DNA of 64,000 nucleotides from Umezawaea endophytica (GCF_025061645.1 NZ_JANYMP010000009.1:124831-188830); one strand, 5' to 3'; positions 53,280 through 61,476 are shown, counted from the stretch's first letter. Numbers and translations are program-made. Notes: generated from the sequence alone by a model not told the origin.

Positions 53280-54623
53280 CTATGCGGGCTCGCCCGCGAA
53301 CCGGTCCTCGAAGTGCCGCTCGGCGAACGCGATGAAGCGCTCCACGTCCCGCACCGCCGACGGCGCCCCGAACGACACCCGCACGGTCCCGCCGCTGGGC
53401 AGCCCGGCCACGTCGAGCGACTCGCCGACGTGCCGCGTCCCGTGCTTGAGCAGCGCCCGCATCGACCTCGGGCACAGCTCGGCCACGTTGGTGCCCGCGC
53501 CGGGGTTGCCGTAGTCGCCGGTGCGCAGGGAGATCCCCGCCGACGCGGCCTCCTCGGCGACGGTGCGGACGTCGATCACCGCGCCCGTCGGGTCGAGGAA
53601 GTTGAAGCTGACGATGCCGCCCCTGGCGACCGTCGTGGTCGGACCGTAGACGCGGACCATGGGGAGGCCGTTGCCGTGGCGCAGGGTGGTGAGGCGGTCG
53701 AGGAACCAGCCGGTCAGGTAGCGGACGCGGCGGGAGATGAGTTCGACGCCGGTGTCGGCCAGCAGGGCCAGCCCGACCTCCACGTCCGGGATGGACAGGA
53801 AGTTGAGGCTGCTGTCCTCCAGCGCGGAACCGAGGCGGGACAGGGCTTCGCGGCGCACGACCAGGCAGCCGACACCGGTCGGGTAGCCGAACACCTTGTA
53901 CCAGCTCACCGTGACGAAGTCCGGGTGCACCATGCTCAGGTCGAGGGTGTTCGTCGGCAGGTACGCGGCCGCGTCGAGCAGCACGTCGTAGCCGCGTTCG
54001 CGGGCGATGTCGATCCAGCCCAGCGGGTGCTGCACGCCGGTGAACCCGCTCTGCGCGGGGAACGCGAACAGGCCGCGCCTGCGGTCCGGGCGCTTGCGGC
54101 CGAGTGCGGAGAGGACGGTGCTGGTGGAGATCCGCAGATCGGGGCGCTGGGTCGCGATCACCGTGGTGGTCGCGGCGAACTCGCGCACACCGCTGACCGA
54201 CTCGTGGTTGTCCGAGGTGAGGACGAGCCTGCCGTGCCTGCCGAACGGGTACCGCTCGCCGACGAGCCTGGCCGCCGCGGAGGCGTTCGCGGTGAACACG
54301 ACGGTGTACTCGTGCGGCGACGCGTTGAGGTGGCGGAGCACGGCGTGGCGGGCGCGGTCGACGGCGGGCGCGCTCGTGCTCGGGCTGCCGGGCAGGCTGC
54401 CGAGCATCCGGCGCTGGTGGGCCTCGTGCTGCGACGTCGCCGCCAGGCCGGAGCCCGCGTAGTCCAGGTACAGGTGGTTCTGCTCGTCGAGGTACGCGTA
54501 CTCCGTGCGGCGCAACCGGTCCAGACCGCGGGTCAGCTCGTAGCCGGGGTGGCTGGCCGAGAATTCGGCGGGCTCCCCGGCATTCCGCGCTGTCAGCACG
54601 TGGTGGGTGTGGCGTGAGGTCAT
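53280..54623 (-). CDS. class-V aminotransferase / MOCOS-like PLP enzyme
   Basis: 447 residues from ATG 54623, with GGGGAG upstream. A fold-type-I PLP protein of class V: YLDYAGSGLAATSQHEAHQR, VVFTANASAAARLVGERYPF, TSDNHESVSGVREFAATTTV, DVLLDAAAYLPTNTLDLSMV and VTVSWYKVFGYPTGVGCLVV with the PLP-binding Lys. That last motif is close to the NifS-like domain of Moco sulfurases. There is no MOSC domain, and no biosynthetic cluster is around it. It may act as a cysteine desulfurase/lyase or a racemase-like enzyme. About 450 bp upstream has no gene. Confidence 0.85.
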   Translation of the reverse strand: MTSRHTHHVLTARNAGEPAEFSASHPGYELTRGLDRLRRTEYAYLDEQNHLYLDYAGSGLAATSQHEAHQRRMLGSLPGSPSTSAPAVDRARHAVLRHLNASPHEYTVVFTANASAAARLVGERYPFGRHGRLVLTSDNHESVSGVREFAATTTVIATQRPDLRISTSTVLSALGRKRPDRRRGLFAFPAQSGFTGVQHPLGWIDIARERGYDVLLDAAAYLPTNTLDLSMVHPDFVTVSWYKVFGYPTGVGCLVVRREALSRLGSALEDSSLNFLSIPDVEVGLALLADTGVELISRRVRYLTGWFLDRLTTLRHGNGLPMVRVYGPTTTVARGGIVSFNFLDPTGAVIDVRTVAEEAASAGISLRTGDYGNPGAGTNVAELCPRSMRALLKHGTRHVGESLDVAGLPSGGTVRVSFGAPSAVRDVERFIAFAERHFEDRFAGEPA

Positions 54624-55073
54624 CTTTGCTCCCCGCGGTGAGATGACGGTGGTTGGCAACAATTCGCCGAATGGGAATACGTGTTCCGAGAAACGCGGAA
54701 CGGCGTGCACGGAACATACACCGGCCACCTGCTCGGACCGGGGAGGACGCGGCCGTTGTTACGAGGCACACATCTTGTTGTCGGTCGGTCGTTTCGGGGA
54801 ATAACGAATGACCGCAAGAATGTGGAACGGCTGTTCAGCGGGTCGGGCGAGCTGTTGTTCGGTTTGCTAAAGAACTGGACCGGTGCCGACAAAGTCATGC
54901 CGGATCGCTTCGAGGTGTGGTTTCCACCGGGCCCGAGTGCGCGTTCGGACAACGATGGTCTCCCGTTCGACCACACTTTCACCGCGGGACTTCTCGGACG
55001 GCTGCCCGACGACTACGGTCGGCGCCGCGGCGGCGGCTCGGGACAATTCGGCGCCCCCCGCGACCGCCGCGGG
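54624..55073. other. gene-free stretch of lower GC
   Basis: 450 bp between the divergently placed 5' end at 54623 and the MarR stop at 55074. GC is lower than around it. Frames that cross it have no ribosome site, domain or third-position bias. It must contain the promoter of the class-V enzyme gene. I see no clear hairpin or RNA gene. Confidence 0.5.
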
Positions 55074-55547
55074 CTACTCCGCTCGCAGGCGCAGGCGGAT
55101 CGCCTCGACGGCGTCGGCGAAGGCGGTGAACTGCTCGCCGGTCAAGCCGTCCAGGAACAGGTCGCGGACGAGGGCGGCGTGGCCGGGTGCCGACTCGCGG
55201 AGCTTCTGCCAGCCCGCCTCGGTGAGGCAGGCGATGATGCCGCGCTCGTCGGACTCGCAGGAGCGGCGGCGGACCAGGCCGGTCTTCTCCAACTGGGCCA
55301 CCTGGTAGGTCAGGCCGCTCTTGGACGTGAGCGCGGCGCCCGCCAGCTCGGTCATCCGGAGTTCACCGCCGGGCGCGGCGGACAGCCGGGCCAGCACCTC
55401 GTACTGCGGGTGCGACAGGCCCGCGTCGTCCTTGAGCTGCTGCTCGACGCGGCGGTTGAGGAACGTGCTGACCTCCAGGTACCCCTCCCAGGCCGCCAGT
55501 TCCTCCTCGTTGAGCCACCGTGGTCCCGTCGTGGGGGTTTCCGCCAT
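55074..55547 (-). CDS. MarR-family regulator
   Basis: 157 residues, complete MarR winged helix: EEELAAWEGYLEVSTFLNRR, LSHPQYEVLARLSAAPGGEL, MTELAGAALTSKSGLTYQVA, KTGLVRRRSCESDERGIIAC. It has a Cys in the wing that could be redox-active. It follows the DODA-type dioxygenase on the same strand. TTCAAATT-type dyads precede both genes, which argues that it controls itself and the dioxygenase. Confidence 0.9.
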   Translation of the reverse strand: MAETPTTGPRWLNEEELAAWEGYLEVSTFLNRRVEQQLKDDAGLSHPQYEVLARLSAAPGGELRMTELAGAALTSKSGLTYQVAQLEKTGLVRRRSCESDERGIIACLTEAGWQKLRESAPGHAALVRDLFLDGLTGEQFTAFADAVEAIRLRLRAE

Positions 55548-55567
55548 GGCGTGATCCTACCTTATCG

Positions 55568-55579
55568 TTCAAATTCGAA
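55568..55579. promoter_or_regulatory. MarR operator upstream of the MarR gene
   Basis: TTCAAATTCGAA is a near-palindrome 21 bp upstream of the MarR start. It is AT-rich in a GC-rich setting and related to the site at 56369-56380. Confidence 0.6.
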
Positions 55580-55587
55580 GCAGTACG

Positions 55588-56355
55588 TCAGCCCAGTTGG
55601 ATCGAGCGCTTCGCCATGCCCAGCCAGAAGCCGTCGATGACGGTCCGCTGCGACTCCAGGTCGTCGGCCCCGGCGCCGAGCGTCACGAACAGCGGCGCGA
55701 AGTGCTCGGTGCGCGGGTGCGCCAGCCGCCCCGCGGGCGCCTTGTGCTCGAAGTCGAGCAGGGCGTCCAGGTCGTGCGCCTCCAGCGCGCGCTTGCCCCA
55801 GTCGTCGAACTCGGCCATCGCGCTCGTGACCCGGCCGCTCGTGCTCAGCGCCCGGAGGTTGTGGGTGAAGAACCCGCTGCCGACGATCAGCACGCCCTCG
55901 TCGCGCAGCGGCGCGAGCTTGCGGCCGATGAGCATCAGCTCGTTCGGGTCGAGGGTCGGCATGGAGATCTGGAGCACTGGCACGTCGGCCTCCGGGAACA
56001 TCTCCACCAGCGGCACGTACGCGCCGTGGTCGAGGCCGCGGGTCTCGTCCTGGTGCACGGGCGTCTGCGGGGTGCGCAGCAGCTTGCGGACGCGCTCGGC
56101 CAGTTCCGGCGCGCCGGGGGCCGCGTACCGGACGCGGTAGTAGTGCTCGGGGAAGCCGGAGAAGTCGTAGAACAGCGGGACGGTGGTCGTCGCGCCCACG
56201 GTCAGCGGCGCCTCCTCCCAGTGCGCGGAGACCATCAGGATCGCCGTCGGCCTTGGCAGGTCCGCCGACCACGCGGCGAGCTGCTCGGGCCAGACCGGGT
56301 CGTCCGCCAGTGGTGGCGCGCCGTGCGAGAGGTAGAGGGACGGCATGCGGATCAT
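55588..56355 (-). CDS. DODA-type extradiol ring-cleavage dioxygenase
   Basis: 255 residues from ATG 56355 with GGGAG upstream. LigB/DODA superfamily: SLYLSHGAPPLADDPVW (His), AILMVSAHWEEAPLTVGAT (His), VPLFYDFSGFPEHYYRVRYA, GLDHGAYVPLVEMFPEADVP, GSGFFTHNLRAL and TEHFAPLFVTLGAG. The four His match the zinc or iron ligands of YgiD/4,5-DOPA dioxygenase. It opens catechol rings in the cytosol. The physiological substrate is unknown. Controlled with the MarR gene. Confidence 0.93.
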   Translation of the reverse strand: MIRMPSLYLSHGAPPLADDPVWPEQLAAWSADLPRPTAILMVSAHWEEAPLTVGATTTVPLFYDFSGFPEHYYRVRYAAPGAPELAERVRKLLRTPQTPVHQDETRGLDHGAYVPLVEMFPEADVPVLQISMPTLDPNELMLIGRKLAPLRDEGVLIVGSGFFTHNLRALSTSGRVTSAMAEFDDWGKRALEAHDLDALLDFEHKAPAGRLAHPRTEHFAPLFVTLGAGADDLESQRTVIDGFWLGMAKRSIQLG

Positions 56356-56368
56356 GATGGCTCCCTTG

Positions 56369-56380
56369 TTAAAATTTGAA
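56369..56380. promoter_or_regulatory. MarR operator upstream of the dioxygenase gene
   Basis: TTAAAATTTGAA lies 14 bp upstream of the dioxygenase start. Its reverse complement TTCAAATTTTAA shares the TTCAAATT half with the site before the MarR gene. Confidence 0.55.
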
Positions 56381-56473
56381 CTATTTAGGTCACTGTACCT
56401 GTTGGTTCGAACCTGAACAACCTGTGGTACGCGTTACGCTGCCCGGCGATCCCCGAAGCACCAGGAGCTCTCC

Positions 56474-57010
56474 GTGTCACGCCGCGCCACGCCGTCCACC
56501 CGGACGTTCACCGACCACCTCGACACCGCCGCGGACCGCACCGGCCTGTACGCGGTCGTCGCCGCGCACACGGGCGCCAAGCGCGTGCTCTACCCGGTCA
56601 GCTCGCTCGACGTGACGCCGTCCTACACCTGGCCGGACGTGACCTACGTCGACACCGACCAGCGCACCCAGACCGCGTTCGCCGACACCGCGTCCGCGAT
56701 CCGCCTGGCCGACCAGCACAAGGTCTACGAGGGCGAGCCGCGCATCCGGTTCCTCGGCGGCGAGTACGACCGCGTGTTCGGCGCGTTGCCCGCCGCGAGC
56801 TGGGACCTGCTGCTGTCGCTGCACGCGGGCCCGGTGGGGACCAACGCCGCGCGCTGCATCAAGCCCGGCGGCTGGCTGCTCGCCACGGGCCCGGTGGCTG
56901 ACCCGGAGTTCGTGTTCGACGCGTCGGTGCTGCTGTCGGTGCGCGGGAAGTACCGCGTGGTCCCCGAGGAGGCGGACCGACCCGCGGCCCGGCTGTTCCG
57001 CCGGGTCTGA
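56474..57010 (+). CDS. hypothetical protein, degenerate Rossmann/methyltransferase-like
   Basis: 178 residues from GTG 56474, with AGGAG seven bases upstream. The order of elements (GAKRVLYPVSSLDVTPSYTW, VTYVDTD, ASWDLLLSLHAGPVGTNAAR, CIKPGGWLLATGPVAD) is like a class I methyltransferase, with a tail strand LLSVRGKYRVV. The glycine motif I is replaced by LYPVSS, so SAM binding is doubtful. The N-terminus is Thr/Arg-rich. It is convergent with the amyloid-motif membrane gene, with 13 bp between stops. Function unknown. Confidence 0.7.
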   Translation: MSRRATPSTRTFTDHLDTAADRTGLYAVVAAHTGAKRVLYPVSSLDVTPSYTWPDVTYVDTDQRTQTAFADTASAIRLADQHKVYEGEPRIRFLGGEYDRVFGALPAASWDLLLSLHAGPVGTNAARCIKPGGWLLATGPVADPEFVFDASVLLSVRGKYRVVPEEADRPAARLFRRV

Positions 57011-57023
57011 CCACCTCGGGCGG

Positions 57024-57644
57024 TCAGCGCCGACGGCGCAGCAGGACGCACACCACCATGATGATCAGGACGAACAGGAACGTCAGCGCGCCGCTCGTCC
57101 CCACGGACCGGGGATCGCCCACCGGGCGCGGCAGTTCGCGGCTGAGCCCGGTGGCGGTGAGCAGGGCCAAGACGACCAGCCACCACCACAGCGCGGTCGT
57201 GGGGAGCGCCGCCAGAGCCTTGGGGGTGCACCGCTCGACGATGCCGTCGACCGTGACGGGTGCGAACTGCGCCACGACGTACAGCACGAGGAACGCGACA
57301 CCCAGCGCGACGGCGATGCCGAGGACGCGCACCAGCGGGACCTGCGGCCCGAGTACGGCGTCGACGACCCCGCCCATCGGCACGGCGATCAGCATCGGCC
57401 CCAGCAGCACCACGCCCCACTTGCGGAGGAACGCGCTCGCGGGTGAGGGGAGGGCCCGCACGGGCACGTGGGTCGGACCGGGCGCGTAGGGAGGCCGGTG
57501 GACGTAGGTCGGAGGGACGGGGGCAGCGTGGAAGTGGACGCCGCCGTGGATCGATCCCGCCTGCACGGACGGGCCGTTCACGATCCCGTCGTTGTGGTTC
57601 GTGCCGCCGGGTAACGGACCCACCGGGTCTGAAGGGCTGGTCAA
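57024..57644 (-). CDS. four-TM protein with N-terminal RHIM-like (BASS3-type) motif
   Basis: 206 residues from TTG 57644, with GGGAGAG six bases upstream. The longer frame upstream would run into the M14 gene. Residues 26-39 read SVQAGSIHGGVHFH, nearly identical to VVQAGAIEGGVHFH in the NLR-like protein at 5610-7694. A Pro/Tyr-rich linker follows, then four TM helices (about 76-95, 104-126, 150-168, 183-202) and an RRRR end. In BASS systems, NLR and effector share such a motif for prion-like signalling. A membrane protein carrying it could be a permeabilising effector (inference). It is the last gene of the EamA-subtilase-M14 operon, 35 bp after the M14 stop. Confidence 0.8.
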   Translation of the reverse strand: MTSPSDPVGPLPGGTNHNDGIVNGPSVQAGSIHGGVHFHAAPVPPTYVHRPPYAPGPTHVPVRALPSPASAFLRKWGVVLLGPMLIAVPMGGVVDAVLGPQVPLVRVLGIAVALGVAFLVLYVVAQFAPVTVDGIVERCTPKALAALPTTALWWWLVVLALLTATGLSRELPRPVGDPRSVGTSGALTFLFVLIIMVVCVLLRRRR

Positions 57645-57679
57645 CGCACGCTCTCCCTGGTGCCGAGGTGCGGACGATC

Positions 57680-58750
57680 CTAGCCCGGCGGAGCCGCCGG
57701 AACGGCCAGGGCCAGCGCCAGCGCGGCGGAGCCGACCTCGCGGATCACCTGCTCCGCCTCGGCCCACGAGGGCTGGAAGGTGCGGCCGCACTCGATCGTG
57801 AAGCCGTGGACCTTGGTCTTCGCCGGGTCGGCGAAGTGACGGCTGTAGGCGTAGTCGTCGCTAGCCCCCGAGGTCGGGTAGAGGCCGTAGGCCTGCTCCA
57901 CGGGGTAGTCGACGCCGCGCACGGCCTTGACCGCGTCGCGCATCCGCTGGGACAGCGCGCTGACCGCTCCCAGGTCGGCCGGGGTGATGTACTCGCCGTA
58001 CGCGCTGTCGCGCGGTCGTCCGCGCAACCCGTCGAAGCGCGGGTCGAGGAAGGTCTGCTCGGGTCTCGTCGACTGGTTCTCGTCGCTGCCCCAGGCGTGC
58101 AGGATGACCGGGACGGCGCTGTGCACGTCCACCAGCACCCTGATGTCCGGCCGGGTGTCCAGCAGCCACACGACGTTGCGCGTCTCGGGTTCGGACGCCG
58201 CGGACGGGCCGCGGTACACCTGCCGGTCGCACGGGTCCGCCGACGTGGCGACGCGGGAGTCCGGGGCGAACTTGGCGGTGTGGTCCCAGAGGAAGTCGAA
58301 GTTGCGGTTGACGTCCACACCGACGCAGCCGCCGCCCCTCGGGTGGGGGCGGCGGTTCTTGCGCCACAGCGGGTCCGCGGTCTGGCTGTGCGCGCGGCCG
58401 TCCGGGTTCACGCACGGGAACACGTACACCGCCATGCCCTCCACGACGTGGCGGACCTCGTCGGCGGTGTACCGCTGCCCGCCGTAGACGAGGCCGGTGC
58501 CCAGCCCGTGGGCCTCCAGGAGGTCCGCGGCCAGCGACACCAGCGCGTCCGGCGGCACCCATTCCCTGGCGTGCACGCCACCCAGCAGGAGCAGACCGTC
58601 CACACCGGACCGCGTGCCGACGCGCAGCACGCGGGTCGTGCGGCCCTCGTGGGTCGGGTTCGGGCAGGTGATCAGCTCGGTGGCGCTGGGGTAGGCGGCG
58701 GCCAGGTTCTCCAGCGCCGACTCGACCTCCGCCGGGTTCAGGTACGTCAC
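57680..58750 (-). CDS. cytosolic M14 zinc carboxypeptidase-like protein
   Basis: 356 residues from GTG 58750, with AAGGAG just upstream and two bases after the previous stop. M14 motifs are complete: Zn ligands H60 and E63 (GGVHAREWVPPDAL), VFPCVNPDGRAHSQT, DVNRNFDFLW with the substrate Arg, Zn ligand H210 (VLVDVHSAVPVILHAW), catalytic E320 (GFTIECGRTF). There is no signal peptide or propeptide, unlike secreted carboxypeptidases, so it should act inside the cell. Coupling to a cytosolic subtilase and to an amyloid-motif membrane protein suggests a proteolytic cascade (inference). Confidence 0.9.
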   Translation of the reverse strand: MTYLNPAEVESALENLAAAYPSATELITCPNPTHEGRTTRVLRVGTRSGVDGLLLLGGVHAREWVPPDALVSLAADLLEAHGLGTGLVYGGQRYTADEVRHVVEGMAVYVFPCVNPDGRAHSQTADPLWRKNRRPHPRGGGCVGVDVNRNFDFLWDHTAKFAPDSRVATSADPCDRQVYRGPSAASEPETRNVVWLLDTRPDIRVLVDVHSAVPVILHAWGSDENQSTRPEQTFLDPRFDGLRGRPRDSAYGEYITPADLGAVSALSQRMRDAVKAVRGVDYPVEQAYGLYPTSGASDDYAYSRHFADPAKTKVHGFTIECGRTFQPSWAEAEQVIREVGSAALALALAVPAAPPG

Positions 58751-58752
58751 GG

Positions 58753-59055
58753 CTACTCCTTGAGCCCCAGCCCGCGCGGGACCTCGCCCCTGGCCGCGAA
58801 GCGGTTGTCCCGTCCCACCTCGGCCTGCCGCGCCAGGCCGTTCTCGGTCTCGTCGGCCAGCACGGTCACCGTCGCCGAGCGGGTCGTCGCGAGCCGCGAC
58901 CCCGGCAGGTACACGTCGATCGCGAACCCGTCGCCCTCGGCCCGCGCCACGGCCCGGCAGCCGAGGTCCGGCTCCAGGTCGTCCACCGCCGACCGCAGGT
59001 CGTCCAGCGTCGCGGCCTCGACGCGCACGCGGAACACCGGCTCGTCGGGCGTCAC
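58753..59055 (-). CDS. 100-aa alpha/beta protein between subtilase and M14 peptidase
   Basis: From GTG 59055, whose bases overlap the subtilase stop (GTGA). The stop lies two bases before the M14 start. Sequence: FRVRVEAATLDDLRSAVDDL, LGCRAVARAEGDGFAIDVYL, then ATVTVLADETENGLARQAEV. The strand-helix-strand-strand pattern resembles subtilase propeptide/inhibitor (I9-like) folds, so it could be a trans-acting chaperone or inhibitor of one of the two peptidases. No family is recognised with certainty. Confidence 0.75.
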   Translation of the reverse strand: MTPDEPVFRVRVEAATLDDLRSAVDDLEPDLGCRAVARAEGDGFAIDVYLPGSRLATTRSATVTVLADETENGLARQAEVGRDNRFAARGEVPRGLGLKE

Positions 59056-60506
59056 GGTCCCACCGCGCTCGCCGCCAGTTCCACGGCCCTCGCGGCGTTG
59101 ACGCGGCCGAAGCCGTAGTCGTCGTGGTGGCCGTTCGCGTCGTAGAGCACCCCGCCGACCTTGTCCGCGCTGTCGCGCATCACCTTCCGCAGCGCGTCGC
59201 GGGTCAGTGCCGGGTTCACCGCGAGCGCGAGTGCCGCGCAGCCCGCCGCGCACGGGGCGGCGAAGCTGGTGCCGGTGCTCTTGCCGTACCCGCCGCTCCC
59301 GGTCGTGCTCACCACGTCCACGCCCGGCGCGATCAGCTCGACCTCCGGGCCGCGCGCGGCGTTGTCCTCCAGGTCCTTGCGCGTCGACCGCACCACGGCG
59401 ATCACGTCCGCGTGCGACACGACCTCGTCCTTGAGCACGTCGACGTCGTTCCCGTTGCTGGCGGCCCAGAAGATCGCCAGACCGCGCCCGCCGCGGCCCT
59501 TCGTCGCGGCGAACTCCAGCGCCAGCGCCAGGGTGGTGGTCAGGTCCCAGTCCGCGCCGTTCGGCCCGAGGCTCGACACCAGCACGTCCGCGCCCGCCGC
59601 CGCGTCACCGCCCTCGGTCGACGGGTCGGCCGCGTAGGCGACCGCGCGGGCCAGCGTCGTCTGCGTGCCGACCTGGTCGCCGAGGCACGCGATCAGCACC
59701 AGGTCGGCCTCCGGCGCCGCGCCGGTGCCGCCCAGCAGGTTGTTCCGCCGCGCCGCGACCATGCCCGCGCAGAACGTGCCGTGGTCGCCGCTCGGCATCC
59801 CCACGACCCCGACGGTGAACGCGCCCGCCCTGGTGAAGAACCCGGAAGCCGCGTGGACCCCGGCCTTCAGGTCCTCGTGCTTCGCGTTGAACCCGTTGTC
59901 GATCACCGCGACCCGGATGCCCGCGCCGCGCGTCTTCTCCCAGGCGGCGGGCGCCCGCACGTCGGCCCCGGCCGTGCCGCCGCCCTGCCCGGTGTTCGCC
60001 CACTGCCACTGCTCGGCGAAGCGCGGGTCGCCGGGTGCCGCGCGCTGCGGCACGTGCTCGACGAGGCTGGGCTCCGCGAGGGTGATCAGCGGATCGGCGT
60101 TCAGCTCCACCGACGCGGCCAACGAGTCCGCGTGCTCGGTCGTGTCGACCTCGAACAGGTTCGGCGCGAAGCGCAAGCGGCGCACCAGGATCAGCCCGCG
60201 CCGGGCGAGCGCCTGCTCCGCCGCTTCCTCGGACAGGTCCTCGGTCACCTGCACGGTGAGCCGCCGCGTCACGATCCCGAGCCGCCCGTTCGGTCGCCGC
60301 ACCAGGTGGCCCACGTCGTCGGCGCTCTCCAGGGCCAACGCCGCCGAGGCGGGCACGAACACCCACTGGGCCTCGCGGAACGGGCTCAGCTCGTCGTCGT
60401 CGGCCAGCGCCTCCGCGACGACCGCGCCCTCCACCCGCACGGCGACCAGGTCGTCGACCTCGTCCACCGTCCTGCGCTCACCACGAACGAAGTACTCCCG
60501 GATCAC
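59052..60506 (-). CDS. cytosolic S8 subtilisin-family protease
   Basis: 484 residues from GTG 60506, with GGAGGGG upstream, overlapping the EamA stop by four bases. The N-terminal about 1-150 is a prodomain-like region (a fervidolysin-type strand VTEDLSEEAAEQALARRGLI). The catalytic domain follows with D203 (VAVIDNGFN), H242 (GDHGTFCAGMV), oxyanion N351 (FWAASNGND) and S414 (STGTSFAAPCAAG). There is no signal peptide, so it works in the cytosol. Coupled downstream to a 100-aa protein and an M14 peptidase. An intracellular, possibly latent protease set suits a conflict or cell-death role (inference), but protein turnover is the plainer choice. Confidence 0.9.
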   Translation of the reverse strand: MIREYFVRGERRTVDEVDDLVAVRVEGAVVAEALADDDELSPFREAQWVFVPASAALALESADDVGHLVRRPNGRLGIVTRRLTVQVTEDLSEEAAEQALARRGLILVRRLRFAPNLFEVDTTEHADSLAASVELNADPLITLAEPSLVEHVPQRAAPGDPRFAEQWQWANTGQGGGTAGADVRAPAAWEKTRGAGIRVAVIDNGFNAKHEDLKAGVHAASGFFTRAGAFTVGVVGMPSGDHGTFCAGMVAARRNNLLGGTGAAPEADLVLIACLGDQVGTQTTLARAVAYAADPSTEGGDAAAGADVLVSSLGPNGADWDLTTTLALALEFAATKGRGGRGLAIFWAASNGNDVDVLKDEVVSHADVIAVVRSTRKDLEDNAARGPEVELIAPGVDVVSTTGSGGYGKSTGTSFAAPCAAGCAALALAVNPALTRDALRKVMRDSADKVGGVLYDANGHHDDYGFGRVNAARAVELAASAVGP

Positions 60507-61459
60507 GACAAACCCCTCCTCCAGCGTCGCACCGCCGATCCAGAGTGCGCGGGGTTCCGGCCGCTATCAAGGTGGTCCCGCTCGGCATTCGAGTGGAAGT
60601 CGGGGAGGGCGGTCAGCACGATGGCGCCGCAGATGAGCGCGATGCCGAGCCACTGCGCGGGGCCGACGGGTTCGCGCAGGACCAGCGCGGCGATGGCGGC
60701 GGCGCTCGCCGGTTCCAGGAGGCTGATGGTGACGGCCGCGGGGGCGCCGAGGTGGCGGATGCCGTGCGCGAAGAGCCAGTAGGAGATGCCCGCGGCGACG
60801 ATCCCCAGGTACAGCAGGCTCATCACGGCCCGGCCGGACAACAGGGTGGGGGTCGCGGTGGCGAGCGTGACCGGGAGGAGCAGCAGCGCCGACACGGTGA
60901 AGATGGCGGCCAGCGCGCTGGTGTCGCGGTGGTGGTCGGTCAGCCGCCTGATCGCCAGCGCCTGGGTGCTGAAGCAGGTCGCGGCTACTGTGGACAGTGC
61001 GAGTCCGGTGGGGGACAACGTGACCGTCGCGCCGCCCGCGAACGTGAGCAGGCCGAGCCCGACGGCGGCCACGGCGGTGCCCGCGAGCCACCAGCGGGAC
61101 GGCGGACGGCGTTCGGTGACGGCCGTCCACAGCCCGGTGAGCACGGGGGCGAGGCCGATGGCGACCGCGGTGCTCACGGCGACACCGCCGACGTCGACGG
61201 CGGCGAAGTAGGAGAGCTGGAAGCCCGCCAGACCGACGGCGGCGGCGAGCAGCGGTCCCACGTCCCTCCGGCGCCACGGGCCGCTGAACGGTCGGCCGCC
61301 CAGCGCGACGAGCGCCACCGCGCCGACGGCCAGTCGGACGCCGCCGGCCGGGAGCAGTTCGTCGCTGGTGAAGAGGGTGGCGACCGGGCCGATGGTGCCC
61401 CACAGGAGGGCCCCTCCGGCGGCGGCGCTCAGCGCGGCGGTGCGGGACACGACGTCCAC
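60503..61459 (-). CDS. EamA/DMT-family transporter
   Basis: 318 residues from GTG 61459 (GTG 61450 has a better-spaced GGAAGG). Ten TM helices in two EamA repeats: GGALLWGTIGPVATLFTSDE, VDVGGVAVSTAVAIGLAPVL, YLGIVAAGISYWLFAHGIRH, AAVTISLLEPASAAAIAALV. Export of amino acids or metabolites is usual in the family. It is divergent from a GntR-FCD regulator with a perfect dyad between them. Its stop overlaps the subtilase start, so it leads the 61459-57024 transcript, though its job may be unrelated. Confidence 0.92.
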   Translation of the reverse strand: MDVVSRTAALSAAAGGALLWGTIGPVATLFTSDELLPAGGVRLAVGAVALVALGGRPFSGPWRRRDVGPLLAAAVGLAGFQLSYFAAVDVGGVAVSTAVAIGLAPVLTGLWTAVTERRPPSRWWLAGTAVAAVGLGLLTFAGGATVTLSPTGLALSTVAATCFSTQALAIRRLTDHHRDTSALAAIFTVSALLLLPVTLATATPTLLSGRAVMSLLYLGIVAAGISYWLFAHGIRHLGAPAAVTISLLEPASAAAIAALVLREPVGPAQWLGIALICGAIVLTALPDFHSNAERDHLDSGRNPAHSGSAVRRWRRGLS

Positions 61460-61476
61460 CTTCCAGCTATTGGGTC

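Noticed and set aside
54681-55640. Plus-strand frame crossing the 54624-55073 gap
   Set aside because: Runs through the MarR gene on the other strand, with no start signal or domain.
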